This document shows positions 20,579 to 29,045 of a stretch of 64,000 bases of DNA, piece by piece. Within the stretch, counting starts at the first letter, position 1. Each line of letters opens with the position of its first letter. The DNA comes from Alteromonas aquimaris (lineage in GTDB: Bacteria; Pseudomonadota; Gammaproteobacteria; Enterobacterales; Alteromonadaceae). The notes under the pieces were generated by a model. The model saw nothing but the letters and a program-made list of their open reading frames with translations. It was not told the DNA's origin and ran no database searches. Both the position numbers and the translations under genes were made by a program. The DNA is taken from positions 266,014-330,013 of the forward strand of contig NZ_JAPFRD010000005.1 in NCBI RefSeq assembly GCF_026183695.1, given 5' to 3'.

Positions 20579-20668
20579 AAGCCTCTACTTACATAACAGG
20601 AGTACCGCACCTGGGTGTGAGCGGGATATTTGCCATCCTGTCGATACCCAGGTCCATCAAACATAATT

Positions 20669-22591
20669 CTACGAGGCTTTACGCACCCGTAGATACCATT
20701 CGCAGAGTAGTCTGACTTGTTTTTGTGTATAGCCTTTCTCCATCATGCGATGAACGAAATCGTCATGTTTTTTCTTGTCTTCAGTTGAGCCTTTGGTATT
20801 GAAGGAAATTACTGGCAATAAATCTTCGGTATTGGAGAACATTTTTTTCTCGATAACCGTGCGTAACTTTTCATAACTGGTCCACGCGGGGTTTTTACCC
20901 GCATTGTTAGCTCTGGCCCTAAGGACAAAGTTAACAATTTCGTTGCGAAAATCTTTCGGATTGCTGATGCCGGCAGGCTTTTCTGTTTTTTCCAATTCAG
21001 CATTCAGCGACGCCCGGTCAAATAGTTGACCTGTCTCGGGATCACGATATTCCTGGTCCTGGATCCAGAAATCTGCATACGTCACATAGCGATCAAACAG
21101 ATTCTGACCATACTCGGAGTAAGATTCCAAATAGGCGGTTTGTATTTCTTTGCCGATAAACTCAACGTAGCGTGGAATCAAATAGCCCTTCAGGAACTCT
21201 TTGTAGCGTTCTGCGGTATCCTGAGGGAATTGCTCTCGTTCAATTTGTCGCTCCAGTACGTAGAAGAGGTGGACAGGATTGGCCGCGACTTCCTGGTGGT
21301 CAAAGTTGAATACGCGAGACAGAATCTTAAAGGCAAACCGTGTCGATAAACCTTCCATTCCTTCATCAACGCCAGCATAGTCTCGATATTCTTGATAGGA
21401 TTTAGCTTTGGGGTCAGTATCTTTCAGGCTCTCGCCGTCGTAGACACGCATTTTGGAATAAATGCTTGAGTTATCAGGCTCTTTAAGTCGGGAGAGTACG
21501 GTAAATTGCGCTAAACATTGCAATGTATCAGGCGCACAGGGCGCACCGGCCAATTCACTGCTATCAATTAATTTTCGATATATCCGAATTTCCTCACTAA
21601 CACGTAAGCAGTAGGGCACTTTAACAATATAAACGCGATCTAAAAACGCTTCGTTATTCTTATTATTACGGAAGGTTTTCCATTCTGACTCGTTAGAGTG
21701 GGCCAGAATCAAACCATCAAAGGGTAGGGCAGAGAAACCCTCGGTTGGATTATAATTGCCTTCCTGCGTGGCAGTTAACAGCGGATGCAGCACTTTTATC
21801 GGTGCTTTGAACATTTCTACAAATTCCATTAAACCCTGATTGGATTTGCAGAGCGAGCCTGAATAACTGTAAGCGTCGGGATCGTTTTGAGCATACTGCT
21901 CGAGCCGTCTGATATCTACTTTACCCACTAACGATGAGATATCCTGGTTATTTTCGTCGCCAGGCTCGGTCTTGGCAATGGCAACCTGATCTAGTACGGA
22001 AGGATAAACGCGCACGACCTTAAACTGACTGATATCACCATTAAGTTCATGCAAACGTTTACGCACCCAGGGGGACATTATCGTTTTTAAATATCGCTTT
22101 GGAATGCCATACTCTTTCTCTAACAAAGCGCCATCTTCGTTCACATCAAATAAACAGAAGGGATGATCATTAACTGGAGATCCCTTTAGCATGTAGATAG
22201 GAACCTTTTGCATCAATTCCTTTAAGCGTTCGGCCAGGGACGACTTACCGCCACCTACTGGGCCGAGCAAATATAATATTTGTTTCTTTTCTTCTAAGCC
22301 CTGCGCAGCGTGACGTAAATAAGACACGATTTGCTCGATGGCTTCTTCCATGCCATAGAATTCGTGAAAAGCGGGATAGCGGGCAATTACCCTGTTAGAA
22401 AACAAACGACTAAGCGCTGGATCGTTGGATGTATCAACCATTTCTGGTTCACCAATTGCTTTTAGTAAACGTTCAGCAGCGTTGGCGTAGGCCATGGGAT
22501 CATCTTTACAGATGTCTAAAAATTCTTGTATCGTAAATTCTTCTTGTTTACGTTCTTCGTAGCGTTGTTGGAAATGTTCGAAAATACCCAT
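20669..22591 (-). CDS. yeaG: PrkA-type serine protein kinase YeaG
   Basis: A cytoplasmic AAA-type protein kinase, very similar to E. coli YeaG along the whole length (about 640 residues). The Walker A motif GPVGGGKSSLAERL is near residues 109-122. Other conserved stretches are MVDTSNDPALSRLFSNRVIA, LTATQEGNYNPTEG and ILAHSNESEWKTFRNNKNNE. ATG 22591 is preferred over the GTG 6 nt earlier because AGAGGT sits at good spacing. It is the first gene of yeaG-yeaH-spoVR; the 90-nt gap to yeaH has no obvious terminator. Confidence 0.96.
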   Translation of the reverse strand: MGIFEHFQQRYEERKQEEFTIQEFLDICKDDPMAYANAAERLLKAIGEPEMVDTSNDPALSRLFSNRVIARYPAFHEFYGMEEAIEQIVSYLRHAAQGLEEKKQILYLLGPVGGGKSSLAERLKELMQKVPIYMLKGSPVNDHPFCLFDVNEDGALLEKEYGIPKRYLKTIMSPWVRKRLHELNGDISQFKVVRVYPSVLDQVAIAKTEPGDENNQDISSLVGKVDIRRLEQYAQNDPDAYSYSGSLCKSNQGLMEFVEMFKAPIKVLHPLLTATQEGNYNPTEGFSALPFDGLILAHSNESEWKTFRNNKNNEAFLDRVYIVKVPYCLRVSEEIRIYRKLIDSSELAGAPCAPDTLQCLAQFTVLSRLKEPDNSSIYSKMRVYDGESLKDTDPKAKSYQEYRDYAGVDEGMEGLSTRFAFKILSRVFNFDHQEVAANPVHLFYVLERQIEREQFPQDTAERYKEFLKGYLIPRYVEFIGKEIQTAYLESYSEYGQNLFDRYVTYADFWIQDQEYRDPETGQLFDRASLNAELEKTEKPAGISNPKDFRNEIVNFVLRARANNAGKNPAWTSYEKLRTVIEKKMFSNTEDLLPVISFNTKGSTEDKKKHDDFVHRMMEKGYTQKQVRLLCEWYLRVRKAS

Positions 22592-22746
22592 ACGCACCTC
22601 TGGAAAATCGGTTCCCCCGTATTTTGAGCTTAGTAGGTATTTGCAAAAGTGTGTGAATTTTTAAACAATTTTAAGTATAGGATTTCAGCAAAAATGCTCG
22701 TATCGTATACAAAAATATAACTAAAAAAGAAGCGATGAAAGATATA

Positions 22747-22768
22747 CAGCCCGCCAGGAAGCGGGCTG
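22747..22768 (-). terminator. Terminator after sodB
   Basis: 8-bp GC-rich stem CAGCCCGC/GCGGGCTG with a 6-nt loop, 23 nt after the sodB stop on the minus strand. A weak T-rich tail (TATATCTTTC) follows. Confidence 0.75.
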
Positions 22769-22790
22769 AAAAAAGGCGGTTTAGCGAGCT

Positions 22791-23375
22791 TTAGCTGCTA
22801 AAGTTTTTGCTGGCAAATTCCCAGTTAATCAATGCCCAGAATCCTTCCAGATATTTTGGACGTGCATTCCGGTAATCTATGTAATACGCGTGTTCCCATA
22901 AATCGACGGTCATCACAGGTGTCATGCTGTCGTCACTGACTGGGGTTTCGGCATTGCTGGTATTGACAATATCTAATGAACCATCAGACTTTTTCACTAA
23001 CCATGTCCAGCTAGAGCCAAAATTATTTACTGCTTTATCATTAAATTCGGCCTGAAAATCTGCAAACGAGCCCCACTTGGCGTTAATCGCGTCTGCCAGT
23101 GCTCCGGACGGCTCGCCACCACCATTTGGGCTCAAACAGTTCCAGTAAAACGTATGGTTCCATACTTGTGCTGCATTATTAAATAATCCGCCACTGGAAG
23201 ATTTGATAATCTCTTCAAGGCTCTTTTTCTCGTTTTCGGTGCCTTCTACCAAACCATTTAATTTATTCACATAAGTAGCGTGATGCTTACCATAGTGATA
23301 ATCCAACGTCTCAGCGGAAATGTGAGGTTCTAAGGCATTTTTTTCATAGGGTAACGCTGGTAATTCAAAAGCCAT
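22791..23375 (-). CDS. sodB: Iron superoxide dismutase
   Basis: Dismutates superoxide in the cytoplasm. Metal ligands are visible: His in YHYGKHHATYV (about 27), His in AAQVWNHTFYW (about 74), and Asp and His in DLWEHAYYIDYRN (about 157/161). The Gln in AAQVWNH is the position that marks the iron rather than manganese type. 194 residues, full length. A purine-rich AAGGAG site precedes the ATG. It stands alone and is divergent from grxD. Confidence 0.96.
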   Translation of the reverse strand: MAFELPALPYEKNALEPHISAETLDYHYGKHHATYVNKLNGLVEGTENEKKSLEEIIKSSSGGLFNNAAQVWNHTFYWNCLSPNGGGEPSGALADAINAKWGSFADFQAEFNDKAVNNFGSSWTWLVKKSDGSLDIVNTSNAETPVSDDSMTPVMTVDLWEHAYYIDYRNARPKYLEGFWALINWEFASKNFSS

Positions 23376-23707
23376 ACGAGTCTCCTTGTTGATATTAAAT
23401 TGGCTGCTGCCTGAAAATAGTAAGCCTGTTCACGAATTCAAGGCAACAGTGGTCTTGGTTGTCTCAGTTATATTGGGACATTATTTCATAACCCAATGAC
23501 AAATTTGAAATTTTTAACCAATGTGTAATGTTAGGGAATTGAAATATCTATTTTTACCCTGATTATCATAGACACTTTCGGATCAGAAAGATCACTTAGT
23601 TATAGTATGTAGGGAAGCTGCTCGGCATACGCTACACTAATATGATAAAATCCACTGAGTGAAAACGAAAACCGTAAAATTGGTTTTTCTAATATTGAGA
23701 GGACTGG
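23376..23707. promoter_or_regulatory. Divergent intergenic region sodB/grxD
   Basis: 332 nt that must hold the promoters of leftward sodB and rightward grxD. It is AT-rich. I see no clear Fur box, hairpin or small gene. Confidence 0.45.
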
Positions 23708-24061
23708 ATGGAAAATACTGAGAATCAAACCACTGTAGAACGTATCAAACAGCAAATCGAAGAAAATCCGATCCTGTTGTATATGAAAGGTTCACCTAAA
23801 CTTCCTAGCTGTGGTTTTTCTGCACAGGCGTCACAGGCATTGATGTCCTGTGGTGAACCTTTTGCCTATGTGGATATTTTACAAAATCCCGATATTCGTG
23901 CAGAACTGCCTAAGTATGCAAACTGGCCGACCTTTCCGCAATTATGGGTAGATGGAGAGCTAGTGGGAGGGTGTGACATCATTCTTGAAATGTTTCAGCA
24001 AAATGAGCTGCAACCCCTCATTAAAGAGACCGCAGAGAAACATAAAAGCGACGCTGAATAA
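23708..24061 (+). CDS. grxD: Monothiol glutaredoxin (Grx4 type)
   Basis: 117 residues with the CGFS active site (PSCGFSAQASQAL, about residues 37-49) and the glutathione-binding stretch NWPTFPQLWVDGELVGGCDI near residue 78. It carries and transfers Fe-S clusters with glutathione, often with BolA. The start follows GAGAGGACTGG. A clear terminator follows. Confidence 0.96.
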   Translation: MENTENQTTVERIKQQIEENPILLYMKGSPKLPSCGFSAQASQALMSCGEPFAYVDILQNPDIRAELPKYANWPTFPQLWVDGELVGGCDIILEMFQQNELQPLIKETAEKHKSDAE

Positions 24062-24136
24062 CTATTCGCGTTAACATAGCTGCTCCAGCGTTGTCCCATG
24101 CCAAGCCTAAAATTTTCAGGTTGGGGCATTTGCTAT

Positions 24137-24184
24137 AAAAAAAGCCTGACGCATCGGGTTCTCTTTATCCGGTTGGGCTTTTTC
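24137..24184 (+). terminator. Rho-independent terminator after grxD
   Basis: AAAAAGCC pairs with GGCTTTTT across an interrupted stem (CGGGTT/ATCCGG inside), ending in a T-run. Confidence 0.85.
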
Positions 24185-24512
24185 TATTTCGTTAGCGAAC
24201 AGGTTTGCTGATAATTCATTTCGCCTTCATATTCAGTGAAGGTTTTTTATCCAAAATAGACTCTTTTACACGTCGATTAGACCCGCCTAAAGAGTAATAG
24301 ACAGCTCGCAATTAAAAATCCTCTATGGTTTGAAAAAATATATTTTATTTTTTAAAAAACGTTTGTTTTTTAAAAAGTTACCGACTATAACAAGAAATGC
24401 TGGTTTACATTATAACCAGTGTTGAAGGTTGAAAATAATTAAATTTCCCACCCCTGAACTTTCGTTTCCCTGGCGTTTAGGGCAAGGGGAATTTTCATTC
24501 CAGGAAACATAT
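24185..24512. promoter_or_regulatory. AT-rich leader before the first TonB receptor
   Basis: No gene seen. There are runs of A/T with an inverted pattern around 24340-24375 (TTTTTTAAAAAACG...TTTTTTAAAAAG). A CAGGAAAC site precedes the ATG at 24513. No Fur-box match was seen. Confidence 0.4.
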
Positions 24513-27101
24513 ATGAAAACTTCACTGACACTTTTATCTAAAAATGTCCGCGCAGTGCTGGCAGCTTCAATGACACTCAGTGCATTTGCTGTTACCCCTG
24601 TTCTGGCGCAAGAAGAAACTGCTGACACCCCTGACAATGCTGATGTTGAAAAAATCGCCGTTGTGGGTACGCGAGCCGCTCCCCGTTCGGTTGGCGATTC
24701 TGCGGTGCCTGTTGATGTAATCTCTGACGAAGAGTTTAAAAACCAAGGCTCAACTGACATGGTTTCCATGATGCAGACCGTGGTACCTTCTTTTAACGTG
24801 AACGAGCAGCCAATAAACGATGCCTCCACGTTAGTTCGCCCTGCCAACTTACGTGGTATGGCTTCTGACCATACATTGGTATTGGTTAACGGCAAACGCC
24901 GTCACCGCTCTGCGGTTATCACCTTTTTAGGTGGTGGCTTATCTGACGGTGCCCAAGGTCCCGATATTTCAGTTATTCCTGCCGCAGCCCTTAAACAAGT
25001 GGAGGTACTGCGAGATGGTGCTGCTGCTCAATACGGTTCTGACGCCATTGCCGGGGTTGTGAACTTTGTATTAAAAGATAATTCCGAGGGTGGCACGATC
25101 GAAGCGAGAGCGGGAGAATTCTACGAAGGCGACGGTAGAATGTATCAAGTCTCTGGTAATATCGGTATGCCGCTAACTGAAGCGGGTTTCGTTAATTTAA
25201 CAGCGGAATATCGCACCTCAGACCCCACTTCACGCAGCGTTCAACGTGATGACGCCGCTGCACTTGTTGCCGCAGGCAATACTTTCGTAGCCAATCCTGC
25301 TCAAATCTGGGGTAACCCCGAGATTAAAGATGACATTAAGCTATTTGCAAACCTGGGTTTGGAACTAGGCAATGACGCCGAAGCCTATATGTTTGGTAAC
25401 TACGCTGAGCGTGAAGTTGAAGGTGGTTTTTACTTCCGTAACCCGCATACCCGTGGCGGTGTGTTCGATGGTGGCACCAATGAAAATGGTGAAGCGTTAT
25501 TGCTTGTAGGTGATCTGGATGGCGTTGGCCAGGGTGTCAGCTGTCCGGAAGTGGTTATTGGTAATAACGTATTGCAAAGCCCCAGTTATGCATTAATTGC
25601 TGATAATAACACGGCAGTAGGGGCAAACTGTTTTGCGTTTAATGAAATCTTACCCGGTGGTTTCACCCCCCGTTTCGGTGGTGTGGTCACTGATATGTCA
25701 TTGGTGCTGGGTACCAAAGGCGAGTTTGCAAACGAAGTTGGCTACGACGTAAGTGTTAATTTAGGCCAAAACGAAATCGACTTCGCTATTTCAAATACTA
25801 TTAACCCGTCTCTTGGCCCTGATACGCCAATGTCATTTAAACCGGGTAAATATATTCAAAGTGAGCAAACGCTTGATATTGATTTAACTAAGCCAATCGA
25901 TGCAGGGTTATATGAGCCCATCTACCTGGCTGGTGGTTTCCAATATCGTCATGAAACCTATGAAAGCATCGCCGGTGATCCTGCTTCTTACGCGATCGGC
26001 CCACTAGGAAGTCAAGGTTTTGGTATTGGTTCAAACGGCTTCCCAGGCTTGTCAGCACGAAGTCAGGGTGAAGTTTCTCGTCACAACATCGCATTTTATG
26101 TTGATGCGGAGATGTACCTGACTGAGTCATTTATGTTAGCCGCTGCCGCACGTTATGAAGACTTCTCTGATTTCGGCGATACCCTGAAAGGTAAATTAGC
26201 CGCACGCTGGCAGATGACGGATAGTCTAGCCCTGCGTGGTGCATATTCAACGGGCTTTAAAGCACCTACGCTGGGTCAGAGTAACGTAAGAAACGTTACC
26301 ACTGCTTTTGGTACCGACGGTGAGTTGATTGACCGTGCGACCCTACCTCCTACTGATCCTATCTCTGTGTTGAAAGGGGGAGAGCAGTTAAGCCCAGAAG
26401 AATCCACCAGTATGAGTGTCGGTTTAGTGGCAGATTTTGAAAATGGTCTGTTTATGACAGTGGACTATTACAATATCGAAGTGACTGACCGCTTAAGTAC
26501 AGCGTCTGGTATCAAGTTGACTGAAGCTGATATTGCACAGTTATTAGCGCAAGGCGTTAGTGATGCTTCTAGCTTTACTGAAGTAAGCTTCTTTACCAAT
26601 GACTTTGATACCACTACCGAAGGTGTCGATGTGGTAGCCAACTACAGTATGGATATGTGGGGAGGGGAAACTAAGTACTCACTGGCCTATAACTGGACAT
26701 CAACTGAAGTAGATGAATTTTCTGATAACATCTCGCAATACCGCGTTCGTATGTTGGAAAATAACCTACCAGCTGTTCGCTGGAGCTTTACTACTACTCA
26801 CGAAACCGGTGACTGGAGATTCTTAGGTCGCGTAAATTACTTCGGTGGCATTTACGAAGACCACTTAGATTCAGCCTTAGATATCGACAAGATTGGATCT
26901 GAAGTGACGCTTGATTTAGAAGTGGCTTATTCATTTGCCGAGAACTTCGAAGTGGCAGTGGGTGCCAAGAATGCCTTGGATGAGTATCCGGACGAAAACA
27001 CCTTATATGATACGGAAGTGGCAGGCGCACAATATCCTGTTACTTCACCGATTGGTATCAATGGTGGTTTCTACTACGTCAGAGGTATCTACACCTTTTA
27101 A
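24513..27101 (+). CDS. TonB-dependent outer-membrane receptor (no STN domain)
   Basis: 862 residues from ATG 24513 (MKTSLTLLSKNVRAVLAASM, signal peptide ending ...VLA-QEE). After a short linker comes a TonB-box-like EKIAVVGTR. The plug domain follows (DHTLVLVNGKRRHRSAVITF; QVEVLRDGAAAQYGSDAIAG), then a long beta-barrel ending in YYVRGIYTF with the C-terminal Phe of outer-membrane proteins. It is a close paralogue of the receptor at 29046-31982 but lacks that protein's N-terminal signalling domain. The substrate is unknown; the absence of a Fur box speaks weakly against iron. Confidence 0.92.
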   Translation: MKTSLTLLSKNVRAVLAASMTLSAFAVTPVLAQEETADTPDNADVEKIAVVGTRAAPRSVGDSAVPVDVISDEEFKNQGSTDMVSMMQTVVPSFNVNEQPINDASTLVRPANLRGMASDHTLVLVNGKRRHRSAVITFLGGGLSDGAQGPDISVIPAAALKQVEVLRDGAAAQYGSDAIAGVVNFVLKDNSEGGTIEARAGEFYEGDGRMYQVSGNIGMPLTEAGFVNLTAEYRTSDPTSRSVQRDDAAALVAAGNTFVANPAQIWGNPEIKDDIKLFANLGLELGNDAEAYMFGNYAEREVEGGFYFRNPHTRGGVFDGGTNENGEALLLVGDLDGVGQGVSCPEVVIGNNVLQSPSYALIADNNTAVGANCFAFNEILPGGFTPRFGGVVTDMSLVLGTKGEFANEVGYDVSVNLGQNEIDFAISNTINPSLGPDTPMSFKPGKYIQSEQTLDIDLTKPIDAGLYEPIYLAGGFQYRHETYESIAGDPASYAIGPLGSQGFGIGSNGFPGLSARSQGEVSRHNIAFYVDAEMYLTESFMLAAAARYEDFSDFGDTLKGKLAARWQMTDSLALRGAYSTGFKAPTLGQSNVRNVTTAFGTDGELIDRATLPPTDPISVLKGGEQLSPEESTSMSVGLVADFENGLFMTVDYYNIEVTDRLSTASGIKLTEADIAQLLAQGVSDASSFTEVSFFTNDFDTTTEGVDVVANYSMDMWGGETKYSLAYNWTSTEVDEFSDNISQYRVRMLENNLPAVRWSFTTTHETGDWRFLGRVNYFGGIYEDHLDSALDIDKIGSEVTLDLEVAYSFAENFEVAVGAKNALDEYPDENTLYDTEVAGAQYPVTSPIGINGGFYYVRGIYTF

Positions 27102-27254
27102 TAGCATGAAAAGTTAGGGGGGCACATTGCCCCTCTATTTTTTTCAAGCAAGAAAGTATACGGGGTCCGTGTTTTTCGAGCGTGACAACAAACCCCTAAT
27201 ACTGGCAGAATGGAAAAAAGTGTAATTACAGAACTACACATATAAGAATAAATT

Positions 27255-27809
27255 ATGACTAAAAAGTCGCCACTTTCCGCCACCTATATCAAGTATCGTT
27301 CGAAATTAATGGGAGCGATAAGTTCAATTGTCAGCATGGACGATATTGAAGATATCGTACAAGAAGCATTTATTAAGAGCTATGAAGCTGAACTTAAACA
27401 GGAAATTCGCTACGCGCGAACGTACATGCTTAGAACGGTGAAGAATTTGGCCTTAAATCATGTGGCCAGTGCGGCTTATAAACAGAATCAACCTATAGAT
27501 GATATGGACTCGTTACCGCATGAATTGGTTGGCTTTACGCTGGAAAAAGATGTTGAAAGTAAAGAGCGGTTTATAAATTTCTGCAGAGCGACAGATACAC
27601 TTTCTCCAGATGTAAAACGAGTGTTTTTGCTAAAAAAAGTCTACGGAATGAAGCAAAAAGAAATTGCCGAGTTAGTCGGTTTAAGTGAAAGTACAGTGGA
27701 AAAGCACGTCGCAAAGGGATTGCTTTATTGTAGTCAATATTTAGCGGCATTAAATGATGAAGTAGACGAACCATCATTATCTGTCTCAGCTAATCAAGAT
27801 ACGAAGTAG
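27255..27809 (+). CDS. ECF sigma factor, FecI-like
   Basis: 184 residues. Region 2 is at about residues 15-75 (MDDIEDIVQEAFIKSYEA; YARTYMLRTVKNLALNHV). Region 4 is at about 115-165 (VFLLKKVYGMKQKEIAELVG, then LSESTVEKHVAKGLLYC). It directs RNA polymerase to target promoters when the partner anti-sigma factor is switched by a receptor. It is followed 7 nt later by the fecR-like gene and then the STN-containing receptor, a classic cell-surface signalling set. Confidence 0.93.
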   Translation: MTKKSPLSATYIKYRSKLMGAISSIVSMDDIEDIVQEAFIKSYEAELKQEIRYARTYMLRTVKNLALNHVASAAYKQNQPIDDMDSLPHELVGFTLEKDVESKERFINFCRATDTLSPDVKRVFLLKKVYGMKQKEIAELVGLSESTVEKHVAKGLLYCSQYLAALNDEVDEPSLSVSANQDTK

Positions 27810-27816
27810 TAATGGC

Positions 27817-28884
27817 ATGAACAATATCAGTCAGTTTTCCAGTAAAGATGAAATCCAGCAACAAGCATGTGCATGGGTAAGTCGTATCGATCGTGGACTA
27901 TCTTTAGCGGAGACGAAAGCGTTGCAACGTTGGGTCGCCTCATCATCAAGCCATCGGAAGATGTTGATGCAGGCTGCACAATTATGGGATGACATGAGCG
28001 TGATGAACGAATTATCAGGTTTATTCCCGCTGCGCGAGGCCCAGACACAGCAAGTTAGTCGACTTCATAAATTAGTGAAACAGGCGCGCTGGAGTATCGC
28101 CGCCGGTTTTGCCCTCATGGCACTAGGTGTAGGAATGATAATGGACTGGGCTTGGTTCGAGCAACAACCAGAAGCCACCATTGTGATGCAACAAACCGTT
28201 GAGACCGCCATAGGCGAGCAAAAAAACGTTACCCTTTCAGATGGGTCAATTATTCATCTCAATACTGACACGGTGTTAGCTGTAACTTACACCGATAGTC
28301 AACGACTTATCGATTTAATCAAAGGCGAGGCGCATTTTACCGTCGCACATGATAAACAACGCCCGTTTTCGGTCAATGCAGGCCATAACTCTGTCACTGC
28401 CGTGGGTACTGCATTTAATATGCAATATGTTGAAAATGAGGCGTTCGAACTGGTTGTGACTGAAGGCCGGGTATTGGTGAAACAGAATGAGCATACCGAG
28501 TTGCAAAGCGGAGTGCAGTCATTGATCAGCAAAAAACCTGTAACAACTGAAGGCTTACTGATGTTTTCAGGTGAAAAGGCAATGGTCCAGGGCGCGGTTA
28601 AAGAAAAACATAATGTCAGTGAAAATGATATTGACGAGGACCTGGCGTGGCAGCAGGGTATGATTGTATTTAAAGGTGAGCCACTTTACAAAGTGTTACA
28701 GGAAATTGGCCGGTACACGCCCATTCAATTCAAGTTAATGAGTGAAGACGTAAAAAACCGACGTGTCGCCGGATTTTTTAAGGTGGGTGATATTGATGGG
28801 CTGCTGTTTGCACTAAAGAATAGCTTTCAAATTGAATATACCCAGGAACTGGATAAAGTTATCGAACTTAGATCAGCTGGCTGA
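27817..28884 (+). CDS. FecR-like anti-sigma factor / transducer
   Basis: 355 residues. The cytoplasmic N-terminus has the FecR pattern (QQACAWVSRIDRGLSLAETK, about residues 14-33). One membrane helix lies at about 92-110 (WSIAAGFALMALGVGMIM). The periplasmic FecR domain has IGEQKNVTLSDGSIIHLNTD and VTAVGTAFNMQY. The C-terminal DUF4974-like part (FKGEPLYKVLQEIGRYTPIQ) would contact the STN domain of the receptor. It starts 7 nt after the sigma gene. Confidence 0.92.
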   Translation: MNNISQFSSKDEIQQQACAWVSRIDRGLSLAETKALQRWVASSSSHRKMLMQAAQLWDDMSVMNELSGLFPLREAQTQQVSRLHKLVKQARWSIAAGFALMALGVGMIMDWAWFEQQPEATIVMQQTVETAIGEQKNVTLSDGSIIHLNTDTVLAVTYTDSQRLIDLIKGEAHFTVAHDKQRPFSVNAGHNSVTAVGTAFNMQYVENEAFELVVTEGRVLVKQNEHTELQSGVQSLISKKPVTTEGLLMFSGEKAMVQGAVKEKHNVSENDIDEDLAWQQGMIVFKGEPLYKVLQEIGRYTPIQFKLMSEDVKNRRVAGFFKVGDIDGLLFALKNSFQIEYTQELDKVIELRSAG

Positions 28885-29045
28885 TTTTCGTCAGGATAAT
28901 CTGTCGCAAGTGCTAATCAGCTCGCTATTTTTACGCGCACTAAAAAACTTAATATGTTGTGATGCTTACTCAGTTTGTGTAAATATGAGTAAAAATATAA
29001 TAATTACAGATTGTTTTGCGCAGGTATTGGTCCACCCTTCGAATA